Shown piece by piece: positions 1 to 6,492 of a DNA stretch of 7,567 nucleotides (positions within the stretch are counted from its first letter, which is position 1; each line of letters opens with the position of its first letter). Below the pieces are notes generated by a model. The model was not told where the DNA came from. It searched no databases and was given only the letters and a program-made list of their open reading frames with translations. Origin of the DNA: Bacillota bacterium. GTDB lineage: Bacteria > Bacillota > Clostridia > Lachnospirales > Lachnospiraceae. The translations under genes and the position numbers were made by a program. Location: contig JAEWPQ010000029.1 in the NCBI GenBank assembly GCA_023460575.1, positions 1 to 7,567 of the forward strand, written 5' to 3'.

Positions 1-158
1 ACGTTTCCGTAGAGTGTAATCCTCTTCACGGTCCTCGTGTAGCTGAGATCATTCAGAAGCTGGAGAAGGGCGAAAAAGTTGATAAGATTGCATATGTAAA
101 GGAAGGCGTATTCCCGGCAGATACAGCCGAAGCTGAAAAACCAAAGAGACAGTATTAA
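1..158 (+). CDS. ytfQ: Sugar ABC transporter substrate-binding protein, YtfQ-like (C-terminal end only)
   Basis: Partial gene: only the last 51 codons are present (in frame from base 3, TAA at 156-158). The visible protein contains ECNPLHGPRV, then a lysine- and glutamate-rich helix, then EGVFPAD and a final KPKRQY. This matches the C-terminal pattern of periplasmic sugar-binding proteins of the YtfQ group (ECxPLxGP, EGxF, and an ending like RKY). In a Gram-positive host the protein would be a lipoprotein on the outer face of the membrane, capturing the sugar and delivering it to the two permeases encoded downstream. The signal peptide, ligand pocket and start lie outside the window. Assignment rests on this short tail plus the gene order that follows, which agrees with ytfQ-ytfR-ytfT-yjfF. 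A binding protein for another pentose or hexose of the same family cannot be excluded. Confidence 0.8.
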   Translation, partial: VSVECNPLHGPRVAEIIQKLEKGEKVDKIAYVKEGVFPADTAEAEKPKRQY

Positions 159-198
159 TTGGTTGGGACTAAGGCGCTGAAAGCAGAATGACAGCCAG

Positions 199-254
199 AA
201 AAACAGGTGCAGGGAATGGAGGACGGGGACAGTCCTCCTCCAGGCACCTGTTTT
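199..254 (+). terminator. Hairpin with A-run and short T-run between binding-protein and ATPase genes (possible partial terminator or mRNA stabiliser)
   Basis: The outer stem pairs AAAACAGGTGC (200-210) with GCACCTGTTTT (244-254). An inner perfect 7-bp stem pairs GGAGGAC (218-224) with GTCCTCC (232-238) around a 7-base loop. The outer right arm ends in four T residues, too few for a strong intrinsic terminator. The location just after a binding-protein gene and before its ATPase gene is a common one for partial terminators or 3'-protecting hairpins that make the binding protein more abundant than the membrane parts. The loop and inner stem contain GGGGACAGTCC, which resembles REP-type palindromes, so a dispersed repeat is the alternative. 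Pairing is seen directly; the role is inferred. Confidence 0.6.
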
Positions 255-308
255 AATCTCCTGACGTGCAGTGAAAAGCAGAAAAAACGGAGAAAAAGGA
301 GGGAACTT

Positions 309-1829
309 ATGCCCAATGAGATAGTACTTAGCATGAAAAACATATCAAAAACATTTCCCGGGGTGCGTGCCTTAGACCATGTGGATTTTACCTTAAGAAG
401 CGGAGAGATCCATGCTCTCATGGGAGAAAACGGAGCAGGCAAATCAACTCTCATAAAAGTTTTGACCGGGGTAGAGGAATTTGAATCAGGTGAGATACGA
501 ATTGAAGGAGGGAACCGGGCGATTATCAACCATTCTCCTCAGGAAGCCCAGGAGCATGGGATCAGTACCGTGTATCAGGAAGTAAACCTCTGTCCGAATT
601 TATCGGTAGCGGAGAACCTGTTTATTGGAAGGGAACCAAAGAGAGCCGGACTGATTGACTGGAAGACCATGAACCGGAAGGCATCAGAGCTACTCTCCAG
701 ACTGGATATGAGCATTGATGTGACTAAGGCTCTGGAGAATTATTCCATTGCGCTTCAGCAGATGATTGCCATAGCAAGAGCTGTTGATATGTCAGCAAAA
801 GTTCTGATTCTTGATGAACCCACGTCATCCTTAGATGACAATGAGGTTGAAAAGCTGTTTGGGTTAATGAGGCGTCTGAAGGCAGATGGTGTGGGTATCA
901 TATTTGTAACCCATTTTCTGGAGCAGGTATATGAGGTATGTGATAAGATAACGGTACTTAGAAACGGCGGACTGGTAGGCGAATATGAAACGGAAAAGCT
1001 TCCCAGAGTCCAGCTGGTAGCAAAGATGATGGGGAAAGATTTTGATGATCTGGCAGCCATCAATAAAGAGTCCAGCAGTGTTGAAAAATCCGGTGAAGCA
1101 GTGATTGATGCCAGGGGAATCGGCAGGCAGGGAACCATTAAACCATATGATTTACAGATCCACAAGGGAGAAGTGATCGGGCTTACCGGGCTTTTGGGTT
1201 CAGGACGTTCAGAGCTTGCAAGAAGCCTTTACGGAGCGGAAAAACCGGACAGCGGGGAACTGAAAGTGAATGGTAAAACAGTGGTGGTCCGTACACCTCT
1301 CGATGCCATGATGGCCGGTATGGCATATCTTCCGGAGAATCGGAAAGAGGAAGGAATTGTTGCTGATTTATCTGTAAGGGAGAATTTGATTCTGGCTCTC
1401 CAGGCCAAGAGAGGCATGTTCCATCCCATTGGAAGCAGGGAACAGGAGGAGCTGGCAAACAAGTATGTGAAGCTGCTGCAGATCAAGACGGCCAGCCTGG
1501 ATACTCCCATAAGAAGCTTAAGCGGAGGAAACCAGCAGAAGGTAATTCTGGGTAGATGGCTTCTTACGGATCCTGATTTCCTGATTCTTGATGAACCGAC
1601 CAGGGGAATTGATGTTGGTACTAAAACTGAGATTCAGAAACTGGTGGTCCAGCTGGCAAAAGAGGGCGTTACTGTTATGTTTATCTCATCGGAAATTGAG
1701 GAGATGATCCGTACCTGCAGCCGGATGGCTGTTTTAAGAGACCGGGAGAAGGTTTCTGAACTTAAGGAGGATGAACTTGATCAGAACCATATCATGAAGG
1801 CAATTGCAGGAGGTGGAACAGATGAATAA
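309..1829 (+). CDS. ytfR: Sugar ABC transporter ATP-binding protein, two fused ATPase domains (YtfR-like)
   Basis: 506-residue cytoplasmic ATPase that energises a sugar importer; length is normal for the RbsA/MglA/YtfR family, which fuses two nucleotide-binding domains. Domain 1 (about 5-240): Walker A GENGAGKST at 39-47, Q-loop Gln90 in TVYQEVNLCPNLSV, a divergent signature YSIALQQ near 145-151, Walker B LILDEPTSSLD from 166, and switch His202. Domain 2 (about 262-500): a degenerate Walker A GLLGSGRS at 294-301 with Arg in place of Lys, a good signature LSGGNQQK from 404, Walker B LILDEPTRGID from 425, and Ser instead of His at the switch. These asymmetries are usual in the family. The stretch NLFIGREPKR (103-112) and the overall wording resemble E. 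coli YtfR closely. ATG 309 was chosen because AGGAGGG (297-303) lies 5 bases upstream; an upstream GTG at 207 falls inside the hairpin and adds unrelated residues. The gene overlaps the next one by 8 bases, indicating coupled translation. Confidence 0.93.
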   Translation: MPNEIVLSMKNISKTFPGVRALDHVDFTLRSGEIHALMGENGAGKSTLIKVLTGVEEFESGEIRIEGGNRAIINHSPQEAQEHGISTVYQEVNLCPNLSVAENLFIGREPKRAGLIDWKTMNRKASELLSRLDMSIDVTKALENYSIALQQMIAIARAVDMSAKVLILDEPTSSLDDNEVEKLFGLMRRLKADGVGIIFVTHFLEQVYEVCDKITVLRNGGLVGEYETEKLPRVQLVAKMMGKDFDDLAAINKESSSVEKSGEAVIDARGIGRQGTIKPYDLQIHKGEVIGLTGLLGSGRSELARSLYGAEKPDSGELKVNGKTVVVRTPLDAMMAGMAYLPENRKEEGIVADLSVRENLILALQAKRGMFHPIGSREQEELANKYVKLLQIKTASLDTPIRSLSGGNQQKVILGRWLLTDPDFLILDEPTRGIDVGTKTEIQKLVVQLAKEGVTVMFISSEIEEMIRTCSRMAVLRDREKVSELKEDELDQNHIMKAIAGGGTDE

Positions 1830-2877
1830 GGGAAAGGCATTTATAAAAAGACTGACAGGATACCGCTTGTTTCTGCCCCTCTTCTGTCTGGTACTTGTTC
1901 TGTTTTCCAACTTAATTAAAACTCCGGGGTTTTTTGAGGTAACGATTAAAAACGGCGTTCTCTACGGATATATCATTGATGTAATAAACCGCGCCAGCGA
2001 TCTGGTTATTTTAGCTGTGGGAATGACACTGGTAGTTGCTGCCTCCGGCGGTACAGACATTTCAGTGGGAGCCGTCATGTCTGTGGCAGGAGCGGTGTGC
2101 TGCTTCATTCTTTCAGGGGGCCAGCAGTCAGTGAACGAATTTGTGAATCCTTATATTCTGGGTGTACTGGCTGCAATCCTCGCAGGAATTCTCTGTGGAT
2201 GCTTTAATGGTTTCCTTGTGGCGAAGCTTAAGATTCAGCCCATGGTGGCGACTCTGATTTTATTTACGGCAGGCAGGGGAATTGCACAGCTGATTACAAA
2301 GGGACAGATCACCTATATCCGTGTGGAATCCTATAAAATGCTGGGTTCCAGCATCCCCGGAATTCCAATACCAACACCGGTATTTGTGGCGCTCTTTGTG
2401 GTGCTGCTCACCTATGTTCTATTAAAGAAAACGACACTGGGGCTTTATATTCAGACTGTGGGAATCAATGCCAAAGCTTCAAAGCTTATGGGAATCAAAT
2501 CCGCTATGATTATTTTCCTCTCCTATGTTTTCTGCGGTCTCTGTGCCGGTATCTCCGGGCTGGTGGCTTCTTCCAGAATCTATTCTGCTGATGCCAATAA
2601 TATCGGACTGAATCTGGAACTGGATGCCATTCTTGCAGTGGCTCTGGGCGGAAACAGTCTGGCAGGCGGAAAGTTTTCACTTTTAGGAAGCGTGATTGGG
2701 GCGTATACCATTCAGGCACTGAGCACTACCCTTTATGCCATGGGCGTTTCACCGGATCAGATTCCGGTATATAAAGCGGCTGTTGTTGTTGTGATTGTAG
2801 CATTGCAGTCAACCGAGTTAAAGCGCATGGCCAGTAAACTGCAGATGAATGTTAAGTCAGGAAAGAAGGTGGCATAA
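1822..2877 (+). CDS. ytfT: Sugar ABC transporter permease (YtfT-like)
   Basis: 351-residue inner-membrane permease of the BPD_transp_2 / RbsC family, one of two non-identical permeases of this importer. It shows a short basic N-terminus, then alternating hydrophobic segments (about 15-30, 58-98, 111-135, 142-158, 184-201, 228-252, 266-300, 316-328). Family motifs include VGMTLVVAASGGTDISVGAV (66-85), KIQPMVATLIL (137-147) with AGRGIAQLITKGQ following, and ELDAILAVALGGNSLAGG (266-283), the cytoplasmic region that contacts the ATPase. The wording matches E. coli YtfT well. ATG 1822 was preferred over the upstream ATG 1804 because AGGAGG (1808-1813) sits 8 bases before it. The start lies inside the 3' end of the ATPase gene, and the stop TAA shares its last base with the next ATG (TAATG), so all three genes are probably translated as a coupled set. 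Confidence 0.92.
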   Translation: MNKGKAFIKRLTGYRLFLPLFCLVLVLFSNLIKTPGFFEVTIKNGVLYGYIIDVINRASDLVILAVGMTLVVAASGGTDISVGAVMSVAGAVCCFILSGGQQSVNEFVNPYILGVLAAILAGILCGCFNGFLVAKLKIQPMVATLILFTAGRGIAQLITKGQITYIRVESYKMLGSSIPGIPIPTPVFVALFVVLLTYVLLKKTTLGLYIQTVGINAKASKLMGIKSAMIIFLSYVFCGLCAGISGLVASSRIYSADANNIGLNLELDAILAVALGGNSLAGGKFSLLGSVIGAYTIQALSTTLYAMGVSPDQIPVYKAAVVVVIVALQSTELKRMASKLQMNVKSGKKVA

Positions 2878-3890
2878 TGAAGAAGAGGGAAAAAATTGAT
2901 GGAAAAGTATTTTTACTGATTATCACCATCGTTCTCTTTTTGGTGATGTATGCAGCCGGTCTGATTATATTTCAAAGCAAAGGGTTTGCCAAACCACAGG
3001 TATTTTTAAATCTGTTTATCTCCAATGCCGGTCTGATCGTGATTGCAGCGGGAATGACCATGGTTATGATAACCGGAGGAATTGATATCTCTGTTGGATC
3101 CATTGTTGCACTGACCTGTATGATGCTGGCGTGGATGATGGAGATTAAGGGAATGGGGGCGGTTCCTGCTCTTTTCATTGTTCTGATTATGGGAATTGTG
3201 TTTGGTCTGGCACAGGGATTTTTAATTGCATATCTAAAGCTTCAGCCTTTTATAGTCACCCTGGCCGGAATGTTCTTTGCCAGAGGCATGACAGCCATTA
3301 TCAGTCAGGAAATGATCAGCATTAAAAATGAAATGTTTTTAAAATGGGCGAAGAGTAAAATCAACTTAACCTTTTTAGGCGGTACCGTAAACAAAAAGGG
3401 TGTGGTTAATTATCCGTTTATCTATCCCAGTGTAATCATTGCCCTGGTTGTTCTGATCGGCATATTTGTACTTTTAAAGTTTACGAAGTTTGGAAGAACC
3501 ATTTATGCAGTTGGTGGGAATGAGCAGTCAGCGCTGATGATGGGATTAAATGTCAGGCGGACTAAACTGCTTGTCTATGTAATCAATGGTTTCCTGTGTG
3601 CTCTTGGAGGCTTCTTATTCGCATTAAATACCTGCGCAGGCTTTGTCGAGCAGGCAAAGGGCTTTGAAATGGAAGCCATCGCATCGGCGGTTATTGGAGG
3701 AACCCTGCTTACAGGCGGTGTGGGCAATGTGTTCGGCAGCCTGTTTGGAGTTCTGATTAAGGGAACCATCGAAACCTTTATTACATTCCAGGGAACACTG
3801 TCTTCCTGGTGGACCAAGATTACGATTGCAGCTCTGCTTGCATTCTTTATCATTCTTCAGAGTTTGTTTGCGAAGGCAAAGGAAAAGTAA
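2877..3890 (+). CDS. yjfF: Sugar ABC transporter permease (YjfF-like)
   Basis: 337-residue inner-membrane permease, the second and distinct partner in the importer; presumably it pairs with the YtfT-like protein to form the translocation channel. It is a BPD_transp_2 family member with about eight to ten hydrophobic segments. Motifs: AAGMTMVMITGGIDISVGS (57-75), LQPFIVTLAGMFFARGM (122-138), GFEMEAIASAVIGGTLLTGG (262-281), and FQGTLSSWWTKI (304-315), the last being characteristic of YjfF. Residues 160-178, between hydrophobic segments and containing GGTVNKKG, would form an exposed loop. The ATG overlaps the previous stop by one base; AAGGTGG (2866-2872) 4 bases upstream serves as Shine-Dalgarno. 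It is the last gene of the operon, with a strong terminator starting 13 bases after its stop. Confidence 0.92.
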   Translation: MKKREKIDGKVFLLIITIVLFLVMYAAGLIIFQSKGFAKPQVFLNLFISNAGLIVIAAGMTMVMITGGIDISVGSIVALTCMMLAWMMEIKGMGAVPALFIVLIMGIVFGLAQGFLIAYLKLQPFIVTLAGMFFARGMTAIISQEMISIKNEMFLKWAKSKINLTFLGGTVNKKGVVNYPFIYPSVIIALVVLIGIFVLLKFTKFGRTIYAVGGNEQSALMMGLNVRRTKLLVYVINGFLCALGGFLFALNTCAGFVEQAKGFEMEAIASAVIGGTLLTGGVGNVFGSLFGVLIKGTIETFITFQGTLSSWWTKITIAALLAFFIILQSLFAKAKEK

Positions 3891-3903
3891 TAAAACGTGG
3901 ATG

Positions 3904-3948
3904 AAACAGAAGCCGGGGGAATATGCCTTCCCCCGGCTTCTGTTTTTT
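3904..3948 (+). terminator. Strong intrinsic terminator closing the sugar importer operon
   Basis: A perfect 18-bp stem pairs 3904-3921 (AAACAGAAGCCGGGGGAA) with 3928-3945 around a 6-base loop TATGCC, and the right arm runs into six T residues (3943-3948). The stem core is GC-rich. On the opposite strand the A-rich left arm gives only three T residues, so it should work mainly on rightward transcripts. Confidence 0.95.
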
Positions 3949-3977
3949 CTCATCTTTGAATTATGGAGAAGTTTTGA

Positions 3978-4006
3978 TTGCCTTTGCAGGTTATATTTAT
4001 TATAAT
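3978..4006 (+). promoter_or_regulatory. Predicted sigma-A promoter of the MATE-hydrolase unit
   Basis: A perfect -10 box TATAAT (4001-4006) is preceded at 17 bases by TTGCCT (3978-3983), a 4-of-6 match to TTGACA. Transcription would begin near 4013, about 30 bases before the MATE start codon. The promoter lies just after the importer terminator, so the MATE gene is likely its own transcription unit. Confidence 0.65.
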
Positions 4007-4019
4007 CGAGGAAACCTGC
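3986..4019. promoter_or_regulatory. Inverted repeat bracketing the -10 box (candidate operator)
   Basis: GCAGGTT (3986-3992) and AACCTGC (4013-4019) are exact reverse complements separated by 20 bases, with TATAAT in the middle. The left arm is upstream of the predicted transcription start, so the pair is unlikely to act as an RNA hairpin and fits better as a DNA site for a repressor. The regulator is unknown. Confidence 0.4.
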
Positions 4020-4043
4020 TTTTCAAAAGTGCAGGGATGAAAT

Positions 4044-5483
4044 ATGGCAAAAACGGAGGTAGTACAGAAAAAGTACGCTTTTACTGGAAAAAGTATGAAA
4101 AAATTTATTGGAAACAAAGCATTTTATAAAATGGTACTGGCCATTGCAATTCCCATTATGATACAAAATGGAATTACCAATTTCGTCAGTCTGCTTGACA
4201 ATATTATGGTGGGAATCGTGGGGACCGGGCAGATGTCCGGGGTTGCTATTGTAAATCAGCTGATATTTGTCTTCAATGTTAGTATCTTTGGTATTGTTTC
4301 CGGTGCGGGAATCTTTGGCGCTCAGTTTTATGGCAGTGGTAAACATGACGGAGTGAGGCATACTTTCCGGTTTAAGTTTTTATGCTGCCTTCTTCTGTCT
4401 GTTGTGGCTGCAATCATATTTTATTTTTACGGAGAAGAATTAATTTACATGTATCTTCATGGAGAAGAAAATGGCGGTGATCTTTCGGTTGCTCTGATCA
4501 ATGGTCGTAAATACATGCTGGTTATGATGCTGGGACTTTTGCCCTTTGGTATTGAGCAGGCGTATACCAGCACTCTTCGTGAATGCGGGGAAACGGTGAT
4601 TCCCATGAAGGCAGGAATTGTTGCTGTGCTGGTTAATCTTGTTCTTAACTATATTCTGATCTTTGGTAAATTCGGAGTACCGGCTCTTGGCGTGGTGGGC
4701 GCTGGAATTGCCACTGTTGCGGCAAGGTATATTGAGACTGTAATTGTAATAGTCTGGACCCATAAGCATAAGAAACGCTTTCCATTTATCGAGGGTGCAT
4801 ATAAGAGCATGCATATACCAGCGGGCCTGATCGGTAAAATCTTTGTGAAGGGTACGCCTTTGATTGTAAACGAAGCTTTGTGGGCAAGCGGAATGGCAAT
4901 GTTAATGCAATGCTATTCCATCAGGGGACTGACTGCTGTGGCTGGATTAAATATTTCCAATACCATTGGCAATGTGTTTAATGTAGTTTATATAGCACTT
5001 GGAGTTTCTGTTTCCATTATTGTAGGTCAGCTCCTGGGTGCGGGAAAGATGGAGGAAGCCAGGGATACGGATACGAAACTAATCGTATTTTCCGTCGCAT
5101 CCTGCGCTGTTATGGGTACAATACTGGCAATTGTGGCACCTCTTTTCCCGATGATTTACAATACAACCGATGAGGTGAAGAACTTAGCGGTTCAGTTAAT
5201 CCGGGTTCTGGCTTTTCTCATGCCAATGAATGCATTTATGAATGTTTCTTATTTTACACTGCGTTCCGGAGGAAAGACGGTTATAACATTTTTCTTTGAC
5301 AGTGTGTTCATGTGGGTGGCAAGTATTCCGGCTGCGTATCTGCTTAGCAGGTACACGCAGATTCCCATTGTACCGCTATATTTTATGTGCCAGATGGTAG
5401 AGATTATTAAATGCATCATCGGTTTTGTTTTGGTAAAGAAAGGGGTATGGATCCAGAATATTGTTCTGGATCATGAGGCATAA
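4044..5483 (+). CDS. MATE family efflux transporter
   Basis: 479-residue integral membrane antiporter, expected to export organic cations, drugs or metabolites in exchange for Na+ or H+. Twelve hydrophobic segments are expected and the hydrophobic pattern from about 29 to 466 supports this. The two pseudo-symmetric halves are visible: half 1 has AIPIMIQNGITNFVSLLDNIMVG (read from 35) and GAQFYGSGK (92-100), half 2 has ISNTIGNVFNVVYIALG (304-320) and the matching GQLLGAGK (328-335). Charged residues inside membrane segments, Glu277 and Asp419, are candidates for ion or substrate coupling by analogy with NorM-type proteins. The first 28 residues are a basic cytoplasmic extension. ATG 4044 is preceded by a modest AGGG (4033-4036, 7 bases away). 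A good GGAGG occurs inside codons 4-6 (4055-4059) but has no usable start after it; ATG 4095 is a weaker alternative start. The hydrolase gene begins 13 bases downstream. Substrate cannot be told from sequence. Confidence 0.93.
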   Translation: MAKTEVVQKKYAFTGKSMKKFIGNKAFYKMVLAIAIPIMIQNGITNFVSLLDNIMVGIVGTGQMSGVAIVNQLIFVFNVSIFGIVSGAGIFGAQFYGSGKHDGVRHTFRFKFLCCLLLSVVAAIIFYFYGEELIYMYLHGEENGGDLSVALINGRKYMLVMMLGLLPFGIEQAYTSTLRECGETVIPMKAGIVAVLVNLVLNYILIFGKFGVPALGVVGAGIATVAARYIETVIVIVWTHKHKKRFPFIEGAYKSMHIPAGLIGKIFVKGTPLIVNEALWASGMAMLMQCYSIRGLTAVAGLNISNTIGNVFNVVYIALGVSVSIIVGQLLGAGKMEEARDTDTKLIVFSVASCAVMGTILAIVAPLFPMIYNTTDEVKNLAVQLIRVLAFLMPMNAFMNVSYFTLRSGGKTVITFFFDSVFMWVASIPAAYLLSRYTQIPIVPLYFMCQMVEIIKCIIGFVLVKKGVWIQNIVLDHEA

Positions 5484-5496
5484 GAGAGGAGAAGGT

Positions 5497-6492
5497 ATGA
5501 TGTTTGAGTCTGTTTCCGTTGATATGACCATTGGAGAGCTTTGTTCGAAAAAAGAACTTGAACAGTTTTCTGAGTATTTTTTCACAAATATGACCGAAGA
5601 TGTGTGGAAAAGAAAAATTAGTGATTATGGAAATGAGCGGTGCGGAATACTGCCTGCAATTAAACGTATTTATGAGGTGTTGGAAGAGAAAAGCCAGATA
5701 ATCTATGATGTTTATCCAGAAGAAGAATGGGAAGAGGAACCGGATAAGGAGCAGGTAAAGCTGATTCATATGCCTGGGGACCCGGATAAACCCTTTGTTC
5801 TTGTGTGCCCGGGAGGGGGGTATGCAAGAGAATGGGTTCTGGTAGAGGGGTATCCTATTGCCGAACAGTTAAATAGAATGGGGTATTCTGCATTTATCTT
5901 AATATACAGAACAGGCCAAAAGAAACTTCTCCCCAAACCTCTGAATGATATTGCGGCTGCACTGAAGTTTTTAGATGCTCATAAGAATGAATTTCAGATC
6001 AGAATGGAAGGGTATGCAGTGACAGGATTCTCTGCGGGAGGTCATCTGGCGGCTGTATGGGGTACGAAAGAGAAAGGATATGAGGCTTATGGGCTTTATA
6101 AACCGGCCGCGCTGTTTCTGGGTTATCCAAGCATCTCAACGGTTCAGTTTTTAAAGGATATGGAGAAGGCTTCTGAAACAGAACGGGCAGCTGCCGTGAA
6201 GTATTTAGAACGGATTGGAGGAGAAGATTTTACAGATGAATCTTTGAGGGAGTACAGTGTGGAATACCACATGGATCAGGATTATCCTCCCTGCTATCTG
6301 GTTCACAGCAAGGATGATCCTGTGGTTAATATACAGGCCAGCCGCTTAATGCAAGAACAGCTGATCCGCTTAGAAGTTCCTTGCAGAGTGCGGTTTATGG
6401 AAAACGGCGGTCACAGCTTTGGACTGGGAAATGGGACGGGGCTTGATGGCTGGCTGTCAGATGCCGTCAGATTCTGGGAAGAGGTACGCTGA
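5497..6492 (+). CDS. Alpha/beta-hydrolase, esterase/lipase-like (Aes/BD-FAE type)
   Basis: 331-residue predicted cytoplasmic serine hydrolase, with no signal peptide. The catalytic core covers about 86-331: an oxyanion-hole segment CPGGGY (104-109) in place of the usual HGGG, nucleophile elbow GFSAGG with Ser179, acid residue Asp273 or Asp274 in HSKDDPVV, and base His306 in NGGHSFGLG. Spacing fits esterases of COG0657 and the acetyl-xylan/feruloyl-esterase-like hydrolases. The first 85 or so residues do not belong to the core; they hold a MTIGEL-type helix region (10-60) and an acidic patch (YPEEEWEEEPD, 73-83), function unknown. ATG 5497 and ATG 5500 are adjacent; AGGAG (5487-5491) lies 5 or 8 bases upstream, so either could be used. 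It follows the MATE gene by 13 bases and is probably cotranscribed. Its last 82 bases overlap the AraC gene on the other strand. Carbohydrate deacetylation or drug-ester hydrolysis are possible; neither is shown. Confidence 0.85.
   Translation: MMFESVSVDMTIGELCSKKELEQFSEYFFTNMTEDVWKRKISDYGNERCGILPAIKRIYEVLEEKSQIIYDVYPEEEWEEEPDKEQVKLIHMPGDPDKPFVLVCPGGGYAREWVLVEGYPIAEQLNRMGYSAFILIYRTGQKKLLPKPLNDIAAALKFLDAHKNEFQIRMEGYAVTGFSAGGHLAAVWGTKEKGYEAYGLYKPAALFLGYPSISTVQFLKDMEKASETERAAAVKYLERIGGEDFTDESLREYSVEYHMDQDYPPCYLVHSKDDPVVNIQASRLMQEQLIRLEVPCRVRFMENGGHSFGLGNGTGLDGWLSDAVRFWEEVR

Noticed and set aside
207..308. Upstream GTG start extending the ATPase by 34 residues
   Set aside because: The extension reads through the hairpin, is unlike any family N-terminus, and has no ribosome site, while ATG 309 has AGGAGGG at 5 bases.
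755..1165. Antisense open frame of 136 codons inside the ATPase gene
   Set aside because: It is a shadow of a strongly conserved coding sequence, shows no family motif and lacks a ribosome site; the same holds for the other antisense frames within the permease, MATE and hydrolase genes.
3974..4006. TTGATT (3974-3979) as the -35 box for the MATE promoter
   Set aside because: The spacer to TATAAT would be 21 bases, too long; TTGCCT at 3978-3983 gives 17.
4055..4059. GGAGG inside the MATE 5' coding region as the true ribosome site
   Set aside because: No ATG, GTG or TTG in frame follows within usable distance; the next in-frame ATG is 35 bases away at 4095.
3923..4129. 68-codon frame spanning the terminator and the MATE start
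   Set aside because: It begins inside the terminator loop and runs through the promoter and MATE start out of frame. The internal ATG 4037 directly abuts the AGGG with no spacing, so it is not a plausible leader peptide.
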